Below, one piece after another: positions 12,241-24,219 of a DNA stretch of 64,000 nucleotides. The DNA lies in the NCBI GenBank assembly GCA_014218235.1, contig CM024760.1:67892961-67956960 (forward strand), in the 5' to 3' direction. Under the pieces are notes generated by a model. That model was not told where the DNA came from. It made no database searches and worked only from the letters and a program-made list of their open reading frames with translations. How positions within the stretch are numbered: position 1 is the stretch's first letter; the number at the start of each line of letters is the position of its first letter. The stretch comes from Colocasia esculenta (lineage: Eukaryota > Streptophyta > Magnoliopsida > Alismatales > Araceae). The translations under genes were made by a program, and so were the position numbers.

Positions 12241-12689
12241 CACCCAATCCGTAAACCCTACCCCATTCGTCTCTTTGCAAACTACCTCTGTGCCCCGCGA
12301 GAAAGGAGCAGGCCAGGGTTCTCCCCCGCACCCCTCGGAAGCTGCCTTGCGGACGGCGACGGCATCGGCTTTTCCTGGCACCGGACGACGACATCGTGTG
12401 GCTTGCGGCGGTGGCGTCGTACGTGGCGGCGACATCCCCTGACGGCACGGTGAGATACATGATCGCTTCTCTTCTTCCTCGTCCTCCTCCATCCTGTTAG
12501 CGCGTCCCCATGACCTCTGGTGCCCGGCGCGAAGGGGAGGGCCAGCGGCGATGCTGGTCCGGTGCTGAGGCGGGGCGAGGTGGAGCCCTGGCACGTACAG
12601 CACGGGGACCCGCGAATGTGGCTGTGAGGGAGCGCGAGGATGGGGGGAACCGTTGCAGGGGGGTTTCTGGGAAGGGGGGAAGAGCGCAC

Positions 12690-13200
12690 GGGGGGGGGGG
12701 GGGGGACTGACAGGGGGGAAGGGGAGCTGGGAGATGCAACGTGGGAGGGGAAATGCGTAGGGGCTTCCGAGGAGGGAAGAGTGCAGGGGGGGACTAACAG
12801 GGGGGAGGGGAGTTGGGAGATGCGAACGGGGGAGGGAAAATGCACAGGGGCTTCCGAGGAGGGAAGAGTGCAGGGGGGGGCTGACAGTGGGGAAGGGGAG
12901 CTGGGAGATGCAAACGGGGGAGGGGAAATGCGCAGGGGCTTCCGAGGAGGGAAGAGTGCAGGGGGGGGGGGGGGACTGACAGGGGGGAAGGGGAGCTGGG
13001 AGATGCGAACGGGGGAGGGGATATGCACAGGGGCTTCCGAGGAGGAAGAGTGCGAACGGGGGGGGGGACTGACAGTGGGGAAGGGGAGCTGGGAGATGCG
13101 AACGGGGGGGGGAAATGCGCAGGGGCTTCGAGGAGGGAAGAGTGCGAAACGGGGGGGGGGGGGGGGAGGGGGAGGGGGAGGGGGAGGTCGCACAGGGATT
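12690..13200 (+). repeat. G-rich minisatellite, about 88-96 bp unit, in the CACTA leader
   Basis: At least five tandem units share, in order, CTGACAGGGGGGAAGG, GAGCTGGGAGATGC, GGGGAAATGCGCAGGGGCTT and GAGGAGGGAAGAGTGC, and then a pure G run of 6-14 bases. Units begin near 12706, 12795, 12880, 12975 and 13069. All four-G runs are on the plus strand, so the transcribed RNA would be strongly quadruplex-prone. The long Pro-rich open frames on the minus strand are a by-product of the composition. Confidence 0.85.
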
Positions 13201-13259
13201 CTGGGGAGGGGAGAGGGAGCGAACAGTGAGGGGAGTCGCACCGGTTCTCATAGGGTATT

Positions 13260-13332
13260 GATAGATCGTAATAATCAAAATCATAGTTTAATTTTTTCCT
13301 TCTACATGTCAAAGGAGACCCAAACAGTTTGC

Positions 13333-13366
<34 letters not shown>

Positions 13367-14124
13367 AGGAATTGGCTTCCATTTCAGTTTCTTTGTGGCA
13401 GTGTTCTTATGTACTCTATGTTAGTTTGATCCTCTTCTCCGGTTTAGTTCTTTAGTCTTCTGATGTATGTGACTGGTTTATCTTGTGCCACCTTGTCTTA
13501 TGTTCTACAGGTTTTTTTTGCCAATTACTCTGTTAGGATCATGGCTATAAATTTTGAGCATTTGAATCTTGTTTAATGCTTCATGTGAAGATTTTAGTTA
13601 CCAGCATATGATGTTCTCAAGCCATCTGAGATCAGCTTCAAATTGTTCTAATGATACATTAACCTCTATTTCTCTTTCTTGGGAAATTTTGTTTATGATA
13701 TACATAGGATACACTAAATTGTGCAGCTACCATTTGTAGGAAGAATTGAGTTTATCCTTTTAAGCAGCTGTCATTATCATCATTGGATTCTTTTGCACAA
13801 AAAAGGAAAACCAAGAAAAGGAAAAGTAGGAAAGTACAATGCTGAGTTTACTGCATCAATTTTGGCTTTATATTTCCCATGTACTACATCAGTTATATAG
13901 GGAAAGAAGAGAGAGAATTTTGGTTTTTATGTGGATTCCTATTTTAATGTGGTTTGTTGCTGCTCCACTTTTTTCTTCTTCTAGGACAATAATTGTTCTG
14001 GTGCATTTTAGCTGTTTATGTAAAGATGAATGTTCTTTGCATGTTATGGGCATCTTACTAAACACTGAACTTTATTTTGTTGGTTCTTACATATTGTACT
14101 TATATTTTCTTATTTTATACAGTT
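13260..14124. other. Leader/intron of the inner CACTA transposase gene
   Basis: T-rich intron-like sequence with a TA microsatellite (13333-13368). It ends with TTTTATACAG immediately before the first TNP2 codons. No separate gene is seen. Confidence 0.5.
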
Positions 14125-16710
14125 ATGGATTGGAGTTGGATGGATTTGCCAAGAAATGTTGTTGGTTACTATGATGGTGTAGATACATTCATCAAATTTG
14201 CTTACAGACATTTACACCAGATAAAGAAATTAGATGTCCCTGTATCAAATGCACATGTCTGAAAAAGTGGGGAAAGAGACAGTCAAAGAACACTTGTATT
14301 TGGATGGTGTTATAAAAGACAAAGAGTTTTGGAAATTTTATGGTGAAGGAGCAACAGATGATGAGTCAAGAAATGTTTGTTTGGTTCACCTATGCATGAA
14401 ATGTTGGTTGATGCCTTTCAAATGCGTTTGCAAAATCTGAGTGAACACAAAGAGTTAGATGAAAACATACCGCCACTTGATAATGATTCAAAGTCTTTTT
14501 TTGACTTACTACAAGATGCTGAACAGCCAGTTTATCCAGAATGCAACAAATTTAGTAAACTTTCTTTCCTCATTAGATTGATTAATATTAAGTGTATGGG
14601 TGGATGGAGTAACAAGCATTTTGACATGTTGTTGATGTTGTTGAAAGAGTTTCTTCCAGATGGAGAGTCATTACCTTCATCATTCTATGAAATAAAAAAG
14701 ATGCTTAATAAGTTAGGCTATAGGTACCGAAAGATTGATGCATGTCCTAATGATTGCATCTTATATTGGAAAGAGTATGAGAACCTTCAATGTTGTCCTA
14801 AATGTGGAGAATCTAGGTGGAAAAATCACGAGTCCACTAATAAGAGAAGAGTACCTCAAAAAGTTCTTCGTCATTTTCCAATTATTTCAAGACTAAAGAG
14901 ATTATTTATGTCATCTAAAACGTCAGTGAGTATGACATGGCATGAAAGTAAGCGTTAAGAGGATGGCATGTTAAGACATCCTGCTGATACTGCTTGTTGG
15001 AAAAATTTAGATGCCATTGATGATTTTGGGTTAGACTGTCGAAATGTACGTCTCGGATTAGCAAGTGATGGTTTTAATCCCTTTGGTACTATGAACATTA
15101 GTCACAGTACATGGCCAGTTTTGCTAGTTCCTTATAATTGCCACCATGGGAATGCATGAAAGCACCGAATATTTTTTTATCATTACTTATTTCTGGCCCA
15201 AAAGGTCCTGGCAATGATGTTGATGTTTATCTACAACCACTCATAGATGAGTTGCAGATTTTATGGCATGGTGTTGACACATTTGATGCAGCTAAAAATG
15301 AGATGTTTTGTATGTGTGCAGCGTTGTTATGGACAATTAATGATTTTCCAGCATATGCATATATGTCTGGTTGGAGTACTAAAGGTCGGCTAGCTTGCCC
15401 CAATTGTAACAAAAACACTTGTTCTAAATGGCTTGATGCTAGTGGAAAATTTGTTACACAGGTACAGAAGATGGTTACCTAGTGATCACAAATTTCGAAA
15501 AATGAACCAACAATTGATGGATATGAAGAATGTGGTGAGAGACCCACAACATTATCTGGGCATGAAATATTACAGCAACTACAAGGCCTCTCTTTCAAGG
15601 TGGGGAAAAAGAGTATTAAGAAAAAAGGTAAAAGGAGGAAAAAAGTGGAAAAAGTCGATCCTGAGAAATATTTAGGATGGAAAAAGCATAGCATTTTCTT
15701 CTCTCTACCATATTGGAGTTCTTTGTTGTTACGTCACAATCTTGATGTTATGCATATTGAAAAAATGTATGTGTGAAAGTCTAATCGGAACTCTTCTAGC
15801 AATTGAAGGGAAGAACAAAGATGGAGCTAAGGCTCGCAAGGACTTGCAAAACATGGGTATAAGGACATCTCTTCACCCACGGCAGATTGGTGAAAGTAAA
15901 ATCATTTTGCCAGCAGCTCAGTTCACATGTAGTAAAAAAGAGAAATAAATTATTTTCAGCTTGTTCAAAAAGTGAAGCTTCAGATGGTTATGCATCCAAT
16001 ATTGCCAAACGATTTTCCATCAAGGGAAATAAATTGTGGGGTTTGAAAAGTCATGACTATCATGTCATAATGCAACAACTACTTCCAATATCAGTACGAA
16101 GACTTTCCCAGAAGCAAATATCCAATGTCATAAGTGACTTATGTCATTTCTTTGTAGATTTGTGCTCGAAGATTGCCACATCAGAAGACTTTTATGAACT
16201 TGGCAGTCAAGTTGTATGGTTTTGTGCCGTTTGGAGATGATATTTTCTCCTAGTTTCTTTGATATCATGATACATTTGATCATTCATTTAGCAGAGGAAG
16301 CTAGAGTTGTCGGTCCAGTACATTATAGGTGGATGTATCCCATTGATTACTATGGAACGATGAAAATAGTATTATTTAAGTGTGATTGGATTGACGTTCA
16401 TCGAGGGGTCAAGCAAGATGGCAAGTTCACAATTGTTAATCCATCATGCAGACTAAGAACTAATGACCCTTATGTTTTGGCATCACAAGTTGATCAAGTA
16501 TGGTATGTTGAAGATCTTCGGGATGTTGGTTGGTATATTGTTCGCAAGACATCACCACGTGACTTCTTTCAAATGGGAGATCAAGAAAATAATGATGGAG
16601 GTTTTATAGATATTGAGACCATACATAATGTTGACAAGCGTAGCGAGAGTGTCATTGATGATGTGGGTATAACTTGGGAGAGAGATGATGTTGATGAAAT
16701 AGAGATGTAA
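14125..16710 (+). pseudogene. TNP2-type CACTA transposase, decayed, internally deleted
   Basis: The start MDWSWMDLPR follows an AG acceptor. The N-terminus is the transposase-associated domain: YYDGVDTFIKFAY, the RCPCIKC cysteine cluster (in a different frame), and KEHLYLDG. The tnp2 core follows: MGGWSNKHFDMLL, YRKIDACPNDCILYWKE, CPKCGESRWK, MLRHPADTACWK, GPKGPGNDVDVYLQPL, then NLDVMHIEKNVCESL. DUF4218-like (VVGPVHYRWMYPIDYYG) and DUF4216-like (VLFKCDWIDVHRG, DPYVLASQVDQVWYVED) parts come last. An in-frame stop lies at about 14956, and frameshifts occur near 14230-14270, 15150, 15470-15700 and 16230. DUF4218 joins DUF4216 abruptly near 16355, so an intervening segment normally present is missing. 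This enzyme class cuts and joins element ends. Confidence 0.9.
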
Positions 16711-17099
16711 AGTTAATCCAGTTGATGTGCAATTGTCCACTCTTATATTTGAGTTATGGCTGGATTTAGTTGGCCTACATTAGTTAAAGAAAACTGCACA
16801 TTTGTGCTGGCCAGAACTAGTCCAGTTCCGTTGACTGGTGTTGAGCAGATCTACACTATTTCTGATATTTTACATGTTTTATATGTTTTATGCACTCATG
16901 TAACCTCTTCTTCTTACTATTTTTTATCCAATCTCTTCTTCTTAACAATGATGTGTAATTGTGCAGATATTAGACAACCTCTTGATATACTAACCTCTTG
17001 GAGAAGTTAAGAAATTTGTGATTATGTAAGTGTATTACTAACTTCTTATATACATTTTGTGGGTACATATGAACATATGTTTATCATTACTGTTTTTTT

Positions 17100-18350
17100 G
17101 AGACAGGGGAAGAGACACAATGAAGAGTTTGTCTTTCACCACAACAAGTCAAAAAAGTGAAGAAAGTGAAAAAGGCATGTGGGGTCCATTACCATTGTCA
17201 AACCCACATCAAGCAAAGAAAGTGAAAAATATTGAAGACATATACACAAACACTTACAAACAATCAAAGTTGAATTCAGATATTGTTCAATCATACATGG
17301 AGTGAGTCTTCTTGTTGCTGCATTATTGTCTTTTTTCCTTATATAATGATGCTAACTTTATTCCATTCATAGGCATATGTGGATGGAAATTGGCAAAGAG
17401 CAAGTCGACATTGAATATGTTGATTGCCTATTATTTAGCATGCTCTTGAATGGCTTTAGTAATGTGCTGCAATGGATTTTAAAGAAAGGAGTCTTCTCCA
17501 AGACATATACTTTTGTGCCTATTGTGGATGGGTGAGTGTTAAATTATTTTCTTAGAATGAAAAATTTATTTCATATTAAAATTTCTATGTTCTTCTTATA
17601 GGGGCCATTGGAACCTCCTATTTTATGTAACTTTGGGAAGCCACTCCACAAGGATTGTGGGCCATGTATGATTCTTTTAGACTCTCTACAAATGGCTGAG
17701 CCTCTGAGTAAGGAGCCAAACATAAGAAGGTAATAGCAAAAGGCTACTTATTTCTATATATCAACTATGCACATTTATCTTTAAAGTTCTTATTATTTTA
17801 CAGATTTGTAAGGGAATTATACAAGGCTAGTGGAAGGATGGAAAACGGACGTGCAATCAACTCTATTCCTCTTCTACTTTCTAAGGTGCTTCCCATTACA
17901 CAGTTACTACTTTATATTGCACTTTGCTGCCCACTAAATATTATGGTTTATAGGTACCACAACAAAGTGGTGGGGAGGAGTGTGGTGTCTTCATGTTGTA
18001 TTACATGTTTCTATTTGCAATGAATGCTCCAAAATCTTTTTCTCGGACTTCATATCCTTACTTGTAAGTTAATCCATTATTTTCTTGTCTAAATTGTAAG
18101 TTAATCCATTATTTTCATTTCTAACTTTGTAAGTTAACCATTACTATTTACAGTTATCTGAGCATTGGTTTTCTTATGATGATCTTGATGCGTTTGAGAA
18201 AAAGATAAGGACTTTTGAGAAAAAATGTGAAACAGAAGCAGCAGAATCTCTTGCAAGAAATATTGATAGTGTGGACATAGAGGATAAAGTAGAAGGCACA
18301 AAAAACTCAGAAATTATTAAAGATAATACATAAATGAGGAAAGTGATCCA
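17100..18350 (+). pseudogene. Ulp1-like SUMO-protease (C48) module in CACTA second gene
   Basis: Exons near 17373-17531, 17602-17730, 17803-17886, 17954-18065 and 18153-18335 encode a C48 catalytic domain. Present are GHWNLL (catalytic His), MILLDSL (Asp) and the Gln/Cys block PQQSGGEECGVFMLYYM (Cys at about 17979). Splice sites are mostly canonical (GGTGAGTG, TATAG). The segment 17620-17690 needs a frame change to keep both GHWNLL and LLDSL. Ulp1 enzymes remove SUMO from proteins; in plant CACTA and MULE elements such domains recur, with unknown role in transposition. Because it sits between TNP2 and the Ptta module on the same strand, it probably belongs to the element's second transcription unit rather than being a separate host gene. 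Confidence 0.75.
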
Positions 18351-18430
18351 CATGTAAAGCGCAAGACTCGAGGACCCACATGTAGCCATGAGGTTCATGG
18401 CATGGAAAGTGATCAAAAAATTGTGTTGAG

Positions 18431-20450
18431 TGGAACGATGTTGGCCAACCTGTTGGTCCTGGTGGTCGTTCCTTAAGAACATTCTTGGGTACTGTGGCGA
18501 GAAATGCTTCAAAATTTCCGATTGATATTTCTGTTTGGAATAAAGTACCCAAGCATCTCATTGAGGATGTGTGGGACTTTATCAAGGTAATGTTCAACTT
18601 CATTCCATTAATATGTATATATTTTGGATTTGTAAATTATCAAGTTTATGTTCAACTTCTATCCTTGTAGAGAAAGTATGATGTGGGAGAATCCGAGAAG
18701 AAATGGATACTGAAAGATATCTCTCAAAAATGGAAGTATCACAAGTATGCCTTGCGAAGGAAATTTTTCAAGCAGAGTAAACAAACAATTCAAGTTAATC
18801 CACCAAAGCATTTGCATATTAGCCCAGACATGTGGAAAGAACCAGTGAAGCTATGGACATCTGAACATTGGGTGGTAAATGATTTGAAATATGTCAATTG
18901 CTAGTTTCATTAGATCATGTATAACTTTACTACATATTATGCAGCGGAGGAGTGAAGTCAATCGCAAGAATAAGGGTGTCCAGAAAATATTTCATTGTGC
19001 AGGTACTCAAACATTTGCAGACATCCGCAAATCTGAGGTAAAGTAAATAGGAACAAGGCAGTTTAACACTGCAAAGGTTGGACGTTTTATTGATTTGCCT
19101 AGTGACGAAAGAACTGATTGATGCTTTGACACATTCTACTGCTGCCAATGCTTCAGGTTTTTCACACTGGAGACATTCCCTAGAAGAAAGAGCTCCTTCT
19201 TAATTTTTTAAGCTTGTTCCCTCTCTCATTTCTGATGATAAAACCAGCCCTATCTTAGTAGAAACTACAGTTATTCAATCAAAACAATTCAATTAAGTCT
19301 AGAAGACTAGAACTCTGTTGGCTCAACTCAAGTTAAAACAGCTACTAATCACTATACCAGTTCTAGTTTGTAAAACAGCTACTAATCTGAACGCACCAAG
19401 CATTTCTCTAATCACTATACCAGTTGGTTGGCCAAATGGGACATCTGCCTATGGAAAACAGCTACTTACTACGCCCTTTGTTTTGTCTATGACAGCTTAG
19501 TCCCTGCATGCCCGGTGAGTTTTTGTTTACAGATTATACTGTGGAAGTCAGTTTTTGTGGAAGTCAGTTTTTGTGTCAGTTTTTGTGTCCATGGCTAAGG
19601 GACTGTTATTGTGCTCTACATTACATAGTTGTGTCAAAGGCATTTTAATTGTGTTAAACCTTCATCACTCCTTAGAGGATCAAAGATGATCTCATTATGG
19701 GTATAATGAATTTCTGGAAGTTTAGCCTGCCTGTTGAGAAGAAATGAGAAAGGGGAAACTCCCCATGTAATGTATATGCACATGCTAGCTAGTTGTTCTA
19801 TTCCCATTTTTTGGTAAGAAAAGTTTAGCCTGCTAGCTAGTTGTTCTATTCCCATTTTTGGTAAACCGCAAAGCTTAATTGAACTATTCTTTATTATATG
19901 CACATGCAATTTTTTTTTGGTAAACCCCCCATGTAATGAACTATTCTTTTCATTGTATATATTAATTAAACTTGTGTATTAATGTCTTAGTTACAAAAAA
20001 GTGGACAAGAGATGGATCATTCTGAATTGTTCATCATCACCCATACTAGAAAAGATGGTGCTCCAGTAAATTCCGAATGTGCAGTTGCCATTGTAAGTGT
20101 GAATGTTTTCATTTATACCTATGTGTCAAGATGTTTATTTTTAACCTCCAAACTATGTTTTCAAACAGGAGAAAATCCAGGCCTTAAAACAATCACAATC
20201 TTCAGCTAGCTCTTCAGACGTGGTGGCATCTAAATATGATATATATTCTCAAGTGCTTGGTGAAGACAAACCTGGTCGTGTACGAGGTTTAGGTACCGGA
20301 CCGACACCTGCATCTTTATGGGGAAGGAGTACAGATATTTTGAAGGATGAAAATAAGAAGTTGGGTGACCGTGTTAAGGATCTTGAGGAGAGGATTGCCA
20401 AGTTGGAGGGAACAGAGTCAAATTTCAGGTCATTTAACTCCAGTTTTTTG
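18431..20450 (+). pseudogene. Ptta/En-Spm (Transposase_24) DNA-binding transposase module
   Basis: Exon pieces are 18431-18585 (WNDVGQPVGP, RSLRTFLGTVARN, VWNKVPKHLIEDVWDFIK), 18671-18874 (KKWILKDISQKWKYHK, MWKEPVKLWTSEHW), 18944-19036 (RRSEVNRKNKGVQK, FADIRKSE), 19991-20088 (ELFIITHTRKDGAPVNSE) and 20170-20427 (YDIYSQVLGEDKPGRVRGLG, GPTPASLW, then a coiled coil ENKKLGDRVKDLEERIAKLE). This is the plant Ptta/En/Spm transposase family, thought to act like TNPA in binding subterminal repeats. The roughly 950-base gap 19037-19990 is intron-like and contains short direct duplications (for example 19785-19865). Confidence 0.85.
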
Positions 20451-21329
20451 AAATAATTATAGTACACATAATATTATTGTCTGATCCACTTATTATTTTA
20501 CATGTAGGAGGAAAATGATAGTGTGGATGGTGGAGTGGCACCAAAAGAAAGCACAAGTGTGACTAAACATGATGTACATTCCGTGAGTTTTTAGTAGCAT
20601 TTCTGATATGTTAATTGCAATGATATTTCTTAACTGTTGATATCTTAACTGCAACTCCCAGTTAGTTAAGGAAACACCTAACCAAATAATGGAGTCATGA
20701 ATAATATGGAGGGTTGACCATGTAAGCAATTTACATAAGCAACAATCCTGGAACTACATATTCACAGGATACAACTACCTTTACATCCAATTTGAACTAT
20801 GCTCAACCTCTAGCTGTTCTTCTGCACTTCTTTTATATGTGTATACCTGGAATGAGCTTTTATATGTCCTCATATTTTTATCATGGTCCCCAAAATGGAA
20901 TGAGCTTTTATACGTCCTCCGGAAGGTACAGAGTTCACAGATCAAAGGAAACATGACCAAAGCTGATATCAGATTTCTATGACTATTCAGCACAGATGGA
21001 TGACAAATTTATTATTTTCTAGATATGAAGGAAGGGCACATGCTTTTGTCTATATCCCAGTGTCATGGTATTTTTCTTACCTGATTATTCTAAGAATGCT
21101 ATATTATGTGGTATCGATTGATGTTGGGTGACAGATTTTTTCTGGTTAGCTTCTTTTTTATTCTATTGTTGCAGGTGGATCTTAACTGGGTTTTTGCTCC
21201 ATGCTGGCTTTTCCATTACCTGCTGCCTTGATATTTTTATGTGTACATCAAGAACAATTCTTTTAACATGTGTTATCTTTCTATTCCAACACTTGTCAAA
21301 TTGATCATTCTCAACTTTTGTACTTGTAG

Positions 21330-21740
21330 TTGATATCAAAAAGAGTTAAATTGTTGGATATGTATGGAAATATAGTGGCCATGGGTATTGTCATGAGTAC
21401 AGATCCAACAAAAATAGTGATGGGCAGGCCTATTGGCAAGACTTTTGTGAAGTTGCTGTTTTATTGGCCAACAAACCTGAATCCCCACTATTTATCAAGG
21501 ACGGTAATAGGAAGACAATGAAGGATGCTATTGGAAGCCACATCTTATGGTTTCTACAATATGTATGTATTCTACTTATTTATACTTTAAATGTTTGTCA
21601 TGTTGAGATAAAATTTATCCTAACTTGCTTTGTCTCTCTTGTTTGTTTTTTTTTTTACAATTTCAGGTGCAATTGGATTCTAAGAGACAAGTTGGTGATC
21701 AAGATTGTATCTTAGTTATATGTGATGTTCCAGTATCATG
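21330..21740 (+). pseudogene. C-terminal domain of the Ptta-type protein (DUF8039-like)
   Basis: The frame reads SKRVKLLDMYGNIVAMGIV, then STDPTKIVMGRPIGKTF, and after a frame change PESPLFIKDGNRKTMKDAIG and HILWFLQY. An exon after TTTCAG (21668) ends at VICDVPVS and a stop. This domain normally follows the Ptta segment in plant En/Spm second-gene proteins. It is separated from 20450 by AT-rich intron-like DNA. One frameshift near 21450 is needed. Confidence 0.65.
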
Positions 21741-22089
21741 ACACAGAGATGAATATCAAGAAGATCTATATGAAGAATTATGATGATTACTAATGAAACG
21801 AAACGATTAAATATGGTAATGTATGTATTATGTACGATTGTTTGGGATGTATGTGATGAAATGTATTTACTTTACTTTTGGTTATTTAAATTGTGAGAAA
21901 TTGTGGATGTTTGTGAATGAATGTGTTGGAGGATGTGTGATGGATGTGTACATGAAGTGTTGGTTGTGGATGTGAATGGTATGAAATGTTGGTGTGGATG
22001 TGAATGTATGAATGCTAGTTGTGGATAGAACATGTATGAGTGTTTGTAATGGGTGGCCCTAGAGGTCACATTTCTGAAATTATGTACAA

Positions 22090-22399
22090 TTGTAATTTGG
22101 TAGGTATATGTTTTCCTACAACTATTATTGGTAGGTGTATCTATTTGATGCATGTATTTAAATAACCTACACATATATTGTGGTAGGTAAAGTCACAATC
22201 TACACCTACATAAATATACGTGGTAGGTAAAGACAAAGTCTACACCTACGACTCTAACTGCGTAGGTATATGTTTTACCTACGGTGTTTATACCTACGAG
22301 CCAAGTCGTAGGGAAGGTTGTAGGTAAAGACCATACCTACTATTTTTCGCCTACACCTACGGTTTTTGGTTGTAGGTAAAACCCATTTTTCTAGTAGTG
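22090..22399. repeat. Inner CACTA right subterminal repeats
   Basis: GGTAGGTAAAG, CTACACCTACG and CGTAGGTATA motifs repeat in both orientations up to the terminal CTAGTAGTG (22391-22399). Confidence 0.8.
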
Positions 22400-22859
22400 C
22401 CAGTAAGTTGAGTAGCCCTGAAAATAGGAAACGAGAAACTATGAACTACATCTGAATTTGAACTGTTTGTAGCTCTCGGGATACATATCACCTGATGTAT
22501 CTCATGCTTCACTATACTTTTTTGTTCAGCAACAAATTCGGGACCCATGAATAGTATTAGATAAGTGCCTGCAAGCACTTAAAATGTCAAGTGAGGGTTT
22601 GTGGAAATGAGAAGAAAATGGTACAATCTTTGGGGCTGCACAGATGGTCACCTAGAGACTCTAGATAAACAAAGAAAAACGTAATGAAATTGGAGCTATA
22701 GATACCTAATATGATGCGGAGATGATTTCCTCATGAAAGCAGGAGTCAATTACCCTATATCCCGACCATCTGATATCATGCCCCGCCGCTCAGCAAGCAA
22801 TTACCTTGCCTCTTCTGAAGGCCAAAGAGCAATAATTAGGATCAACTGGAAACTGCTGG

Positions 22860-24215
22860 ATTCTAGACCTGCAAAGCTATTAAATAGCAGGAATGAGATG
22901 TATGAATCCAGGAAACTAGCTAAGAATGCAATGCTAGTAAACACCACCAACAGGAGTAGAGATGCATTGATCATCACATTTGAGGGCTGCTCACTAGAAT
23001 GAACTGATGGTGGTGATGCAATCGGGGATGAAGCATTCTCGCTTGTAACTGGAGGTAGCGGTGGGTCTCTAACATCAGCAACAGTGAGGGAAGGAACTGG
23101 TGCTTCGACAGGAGGTGCTGCACCTGGTGCAGCCATCTACATCAGTGAACCAGGTTTAATTGGGAGAACCGTGTAGCGGCCTCTCTCCGTGAAATTGTAG
23201 CATGGACTCCCTGAAAACCAAGTATTTTTTGTCACTAGTTCAACTCTACAACAAGTCAACAACTTGAATATGTCACTTAAGTATCATTTACTGAACTGTA
23301 GTACTAGAAAATAATTCCACTGGAACACAAAGACATAGAGAGTACTAAAGATAGATACATGACTAATTGTGGATCTGTTTCTAAAGATAGCAAGTCTAAG
23401 ATACAAGTGATTTAGTTGATTGTTGTTTCAGATTTCTCATGTAAGAGTTGAGATCTAATAGTAACACTACACAACAAATGTTAATTTTTTTGTCCTACAA
23501 GAATGGAATCCTCATGCAGGGTGTATATAAAGATTTAAAAGGAAGTTCACTTAAATTGACAGGCATCATAAGATCTGATTTAAGTTACATGTCTGTAGTA
23601 ATGCACTCACATTTCTCCACCATCTATTAGGTGTAATTAAATAAAGAGGCAAGAGGAAACCCTCCCAAACTACAGCAATAGAATATCTCTATATTCTCTC
23701 TGCAACTTCATTTTCACTTTTCTGTTTCTTAGCTAAAAGCTGTGGGTGGGCAAGGATGTTTGACAAACATATGGATGCATGAGGGCTTTGCCATATATTA
23801 TTTTCATGTATGATGTTGTGCAAATCTGAACTGCAGAACATTCTCTGGCGCACTAAAGAAAAAAGAAGGTACATGCTTGAAGAACGAACAGGTGGGGAAG
23901 CTCTTACTCATATATGCAGCAGCTGTTGCAGGGTACTAAGTTACGACCCCATCCACTCCAACCTGCGAAACATAATTTGCAACTTCCAACATGGGGTCCG
24001 CGAAGAAATCGAAGGCTAATGCCATAAACTCATTCCTCAGTGTGGAAACATAGACTGAGATGTTTGCAGTCTGCAACTTGTCCACGACATCCGTAATGGT
24101 TACAAGGAAGCCACCAGAATTAGGAAAAATAGAAGATCTGGGGAGGTTAACTGCATCAGCAATCTGCTTGATTTCATCTATCGTCGACTGAGGAGTATCA
24201 CTTATTATTTCTTTA
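22860..24215 (-). pseudogene. SHV3/GDPDL-type glycerophosphodiesterase-like fragment
   Basis: The minus strand carries two exons. The first (about 24215-23900) reads TPQSTIDEIKQIADAV, GGFLVTITDVVDKLQTANIS, VYVSTLRNEFMALAFDFFAD and VDGVVT, then a TAG at 23936-23938, then YPATAAAYM. The second (about 23219-22880) reads CYNFTERGRYTVLPIKPGSL, a stop, then APGAAPPVEAPVPSLTVADV and DPPLPPV, and ends in a hydrophobic tail like a GPI signal. This matches the second phosphodiesterase-like domain and C-terminus of plant SHV3/GDPDL cell-wall proteins. Two in-frame stops and the missing N-terminal two thirds show a captured fragment. Confidence 0.75.
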
Positions 24216-24219
24216 ATTA

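Larger units (their letters stand above)
11963..22399 (+). mobile_element. Inner CACTA element with TNP2, Ulp1 and Ptta modules (10.4 kb)
   Basis: The termini are CACTACTAGAAAAATAGG on the left and, read on the minus strand, CACTACTAGAAAAATGGG on the right. They continue as near-perfect inverted repeats through TTTTACCTAC. A 3-bp duplication CCA flanks it (11960-11962 and 22400-22402). Genes read left to right: a G-rich leader, a TNP2-type transposase (14125-16710), then a Ulp1-like protease and a Ptta/En-Spm transposase module (about 17100-21740). This is the layout of an autonomous element, but the genes carry stops, frameshifts and an internal deletion, so it is probably dead as a protein source. 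Confidence 0.92.

Noticed and set aside
12235..13284. 349-residue minus-strand open frame, Pro-rich
   Set aside because: It is the reverse of the G-rich minisatellite; Pro/Ser runs follow from C-rich composition and overlapping open frames exist in the other phases.
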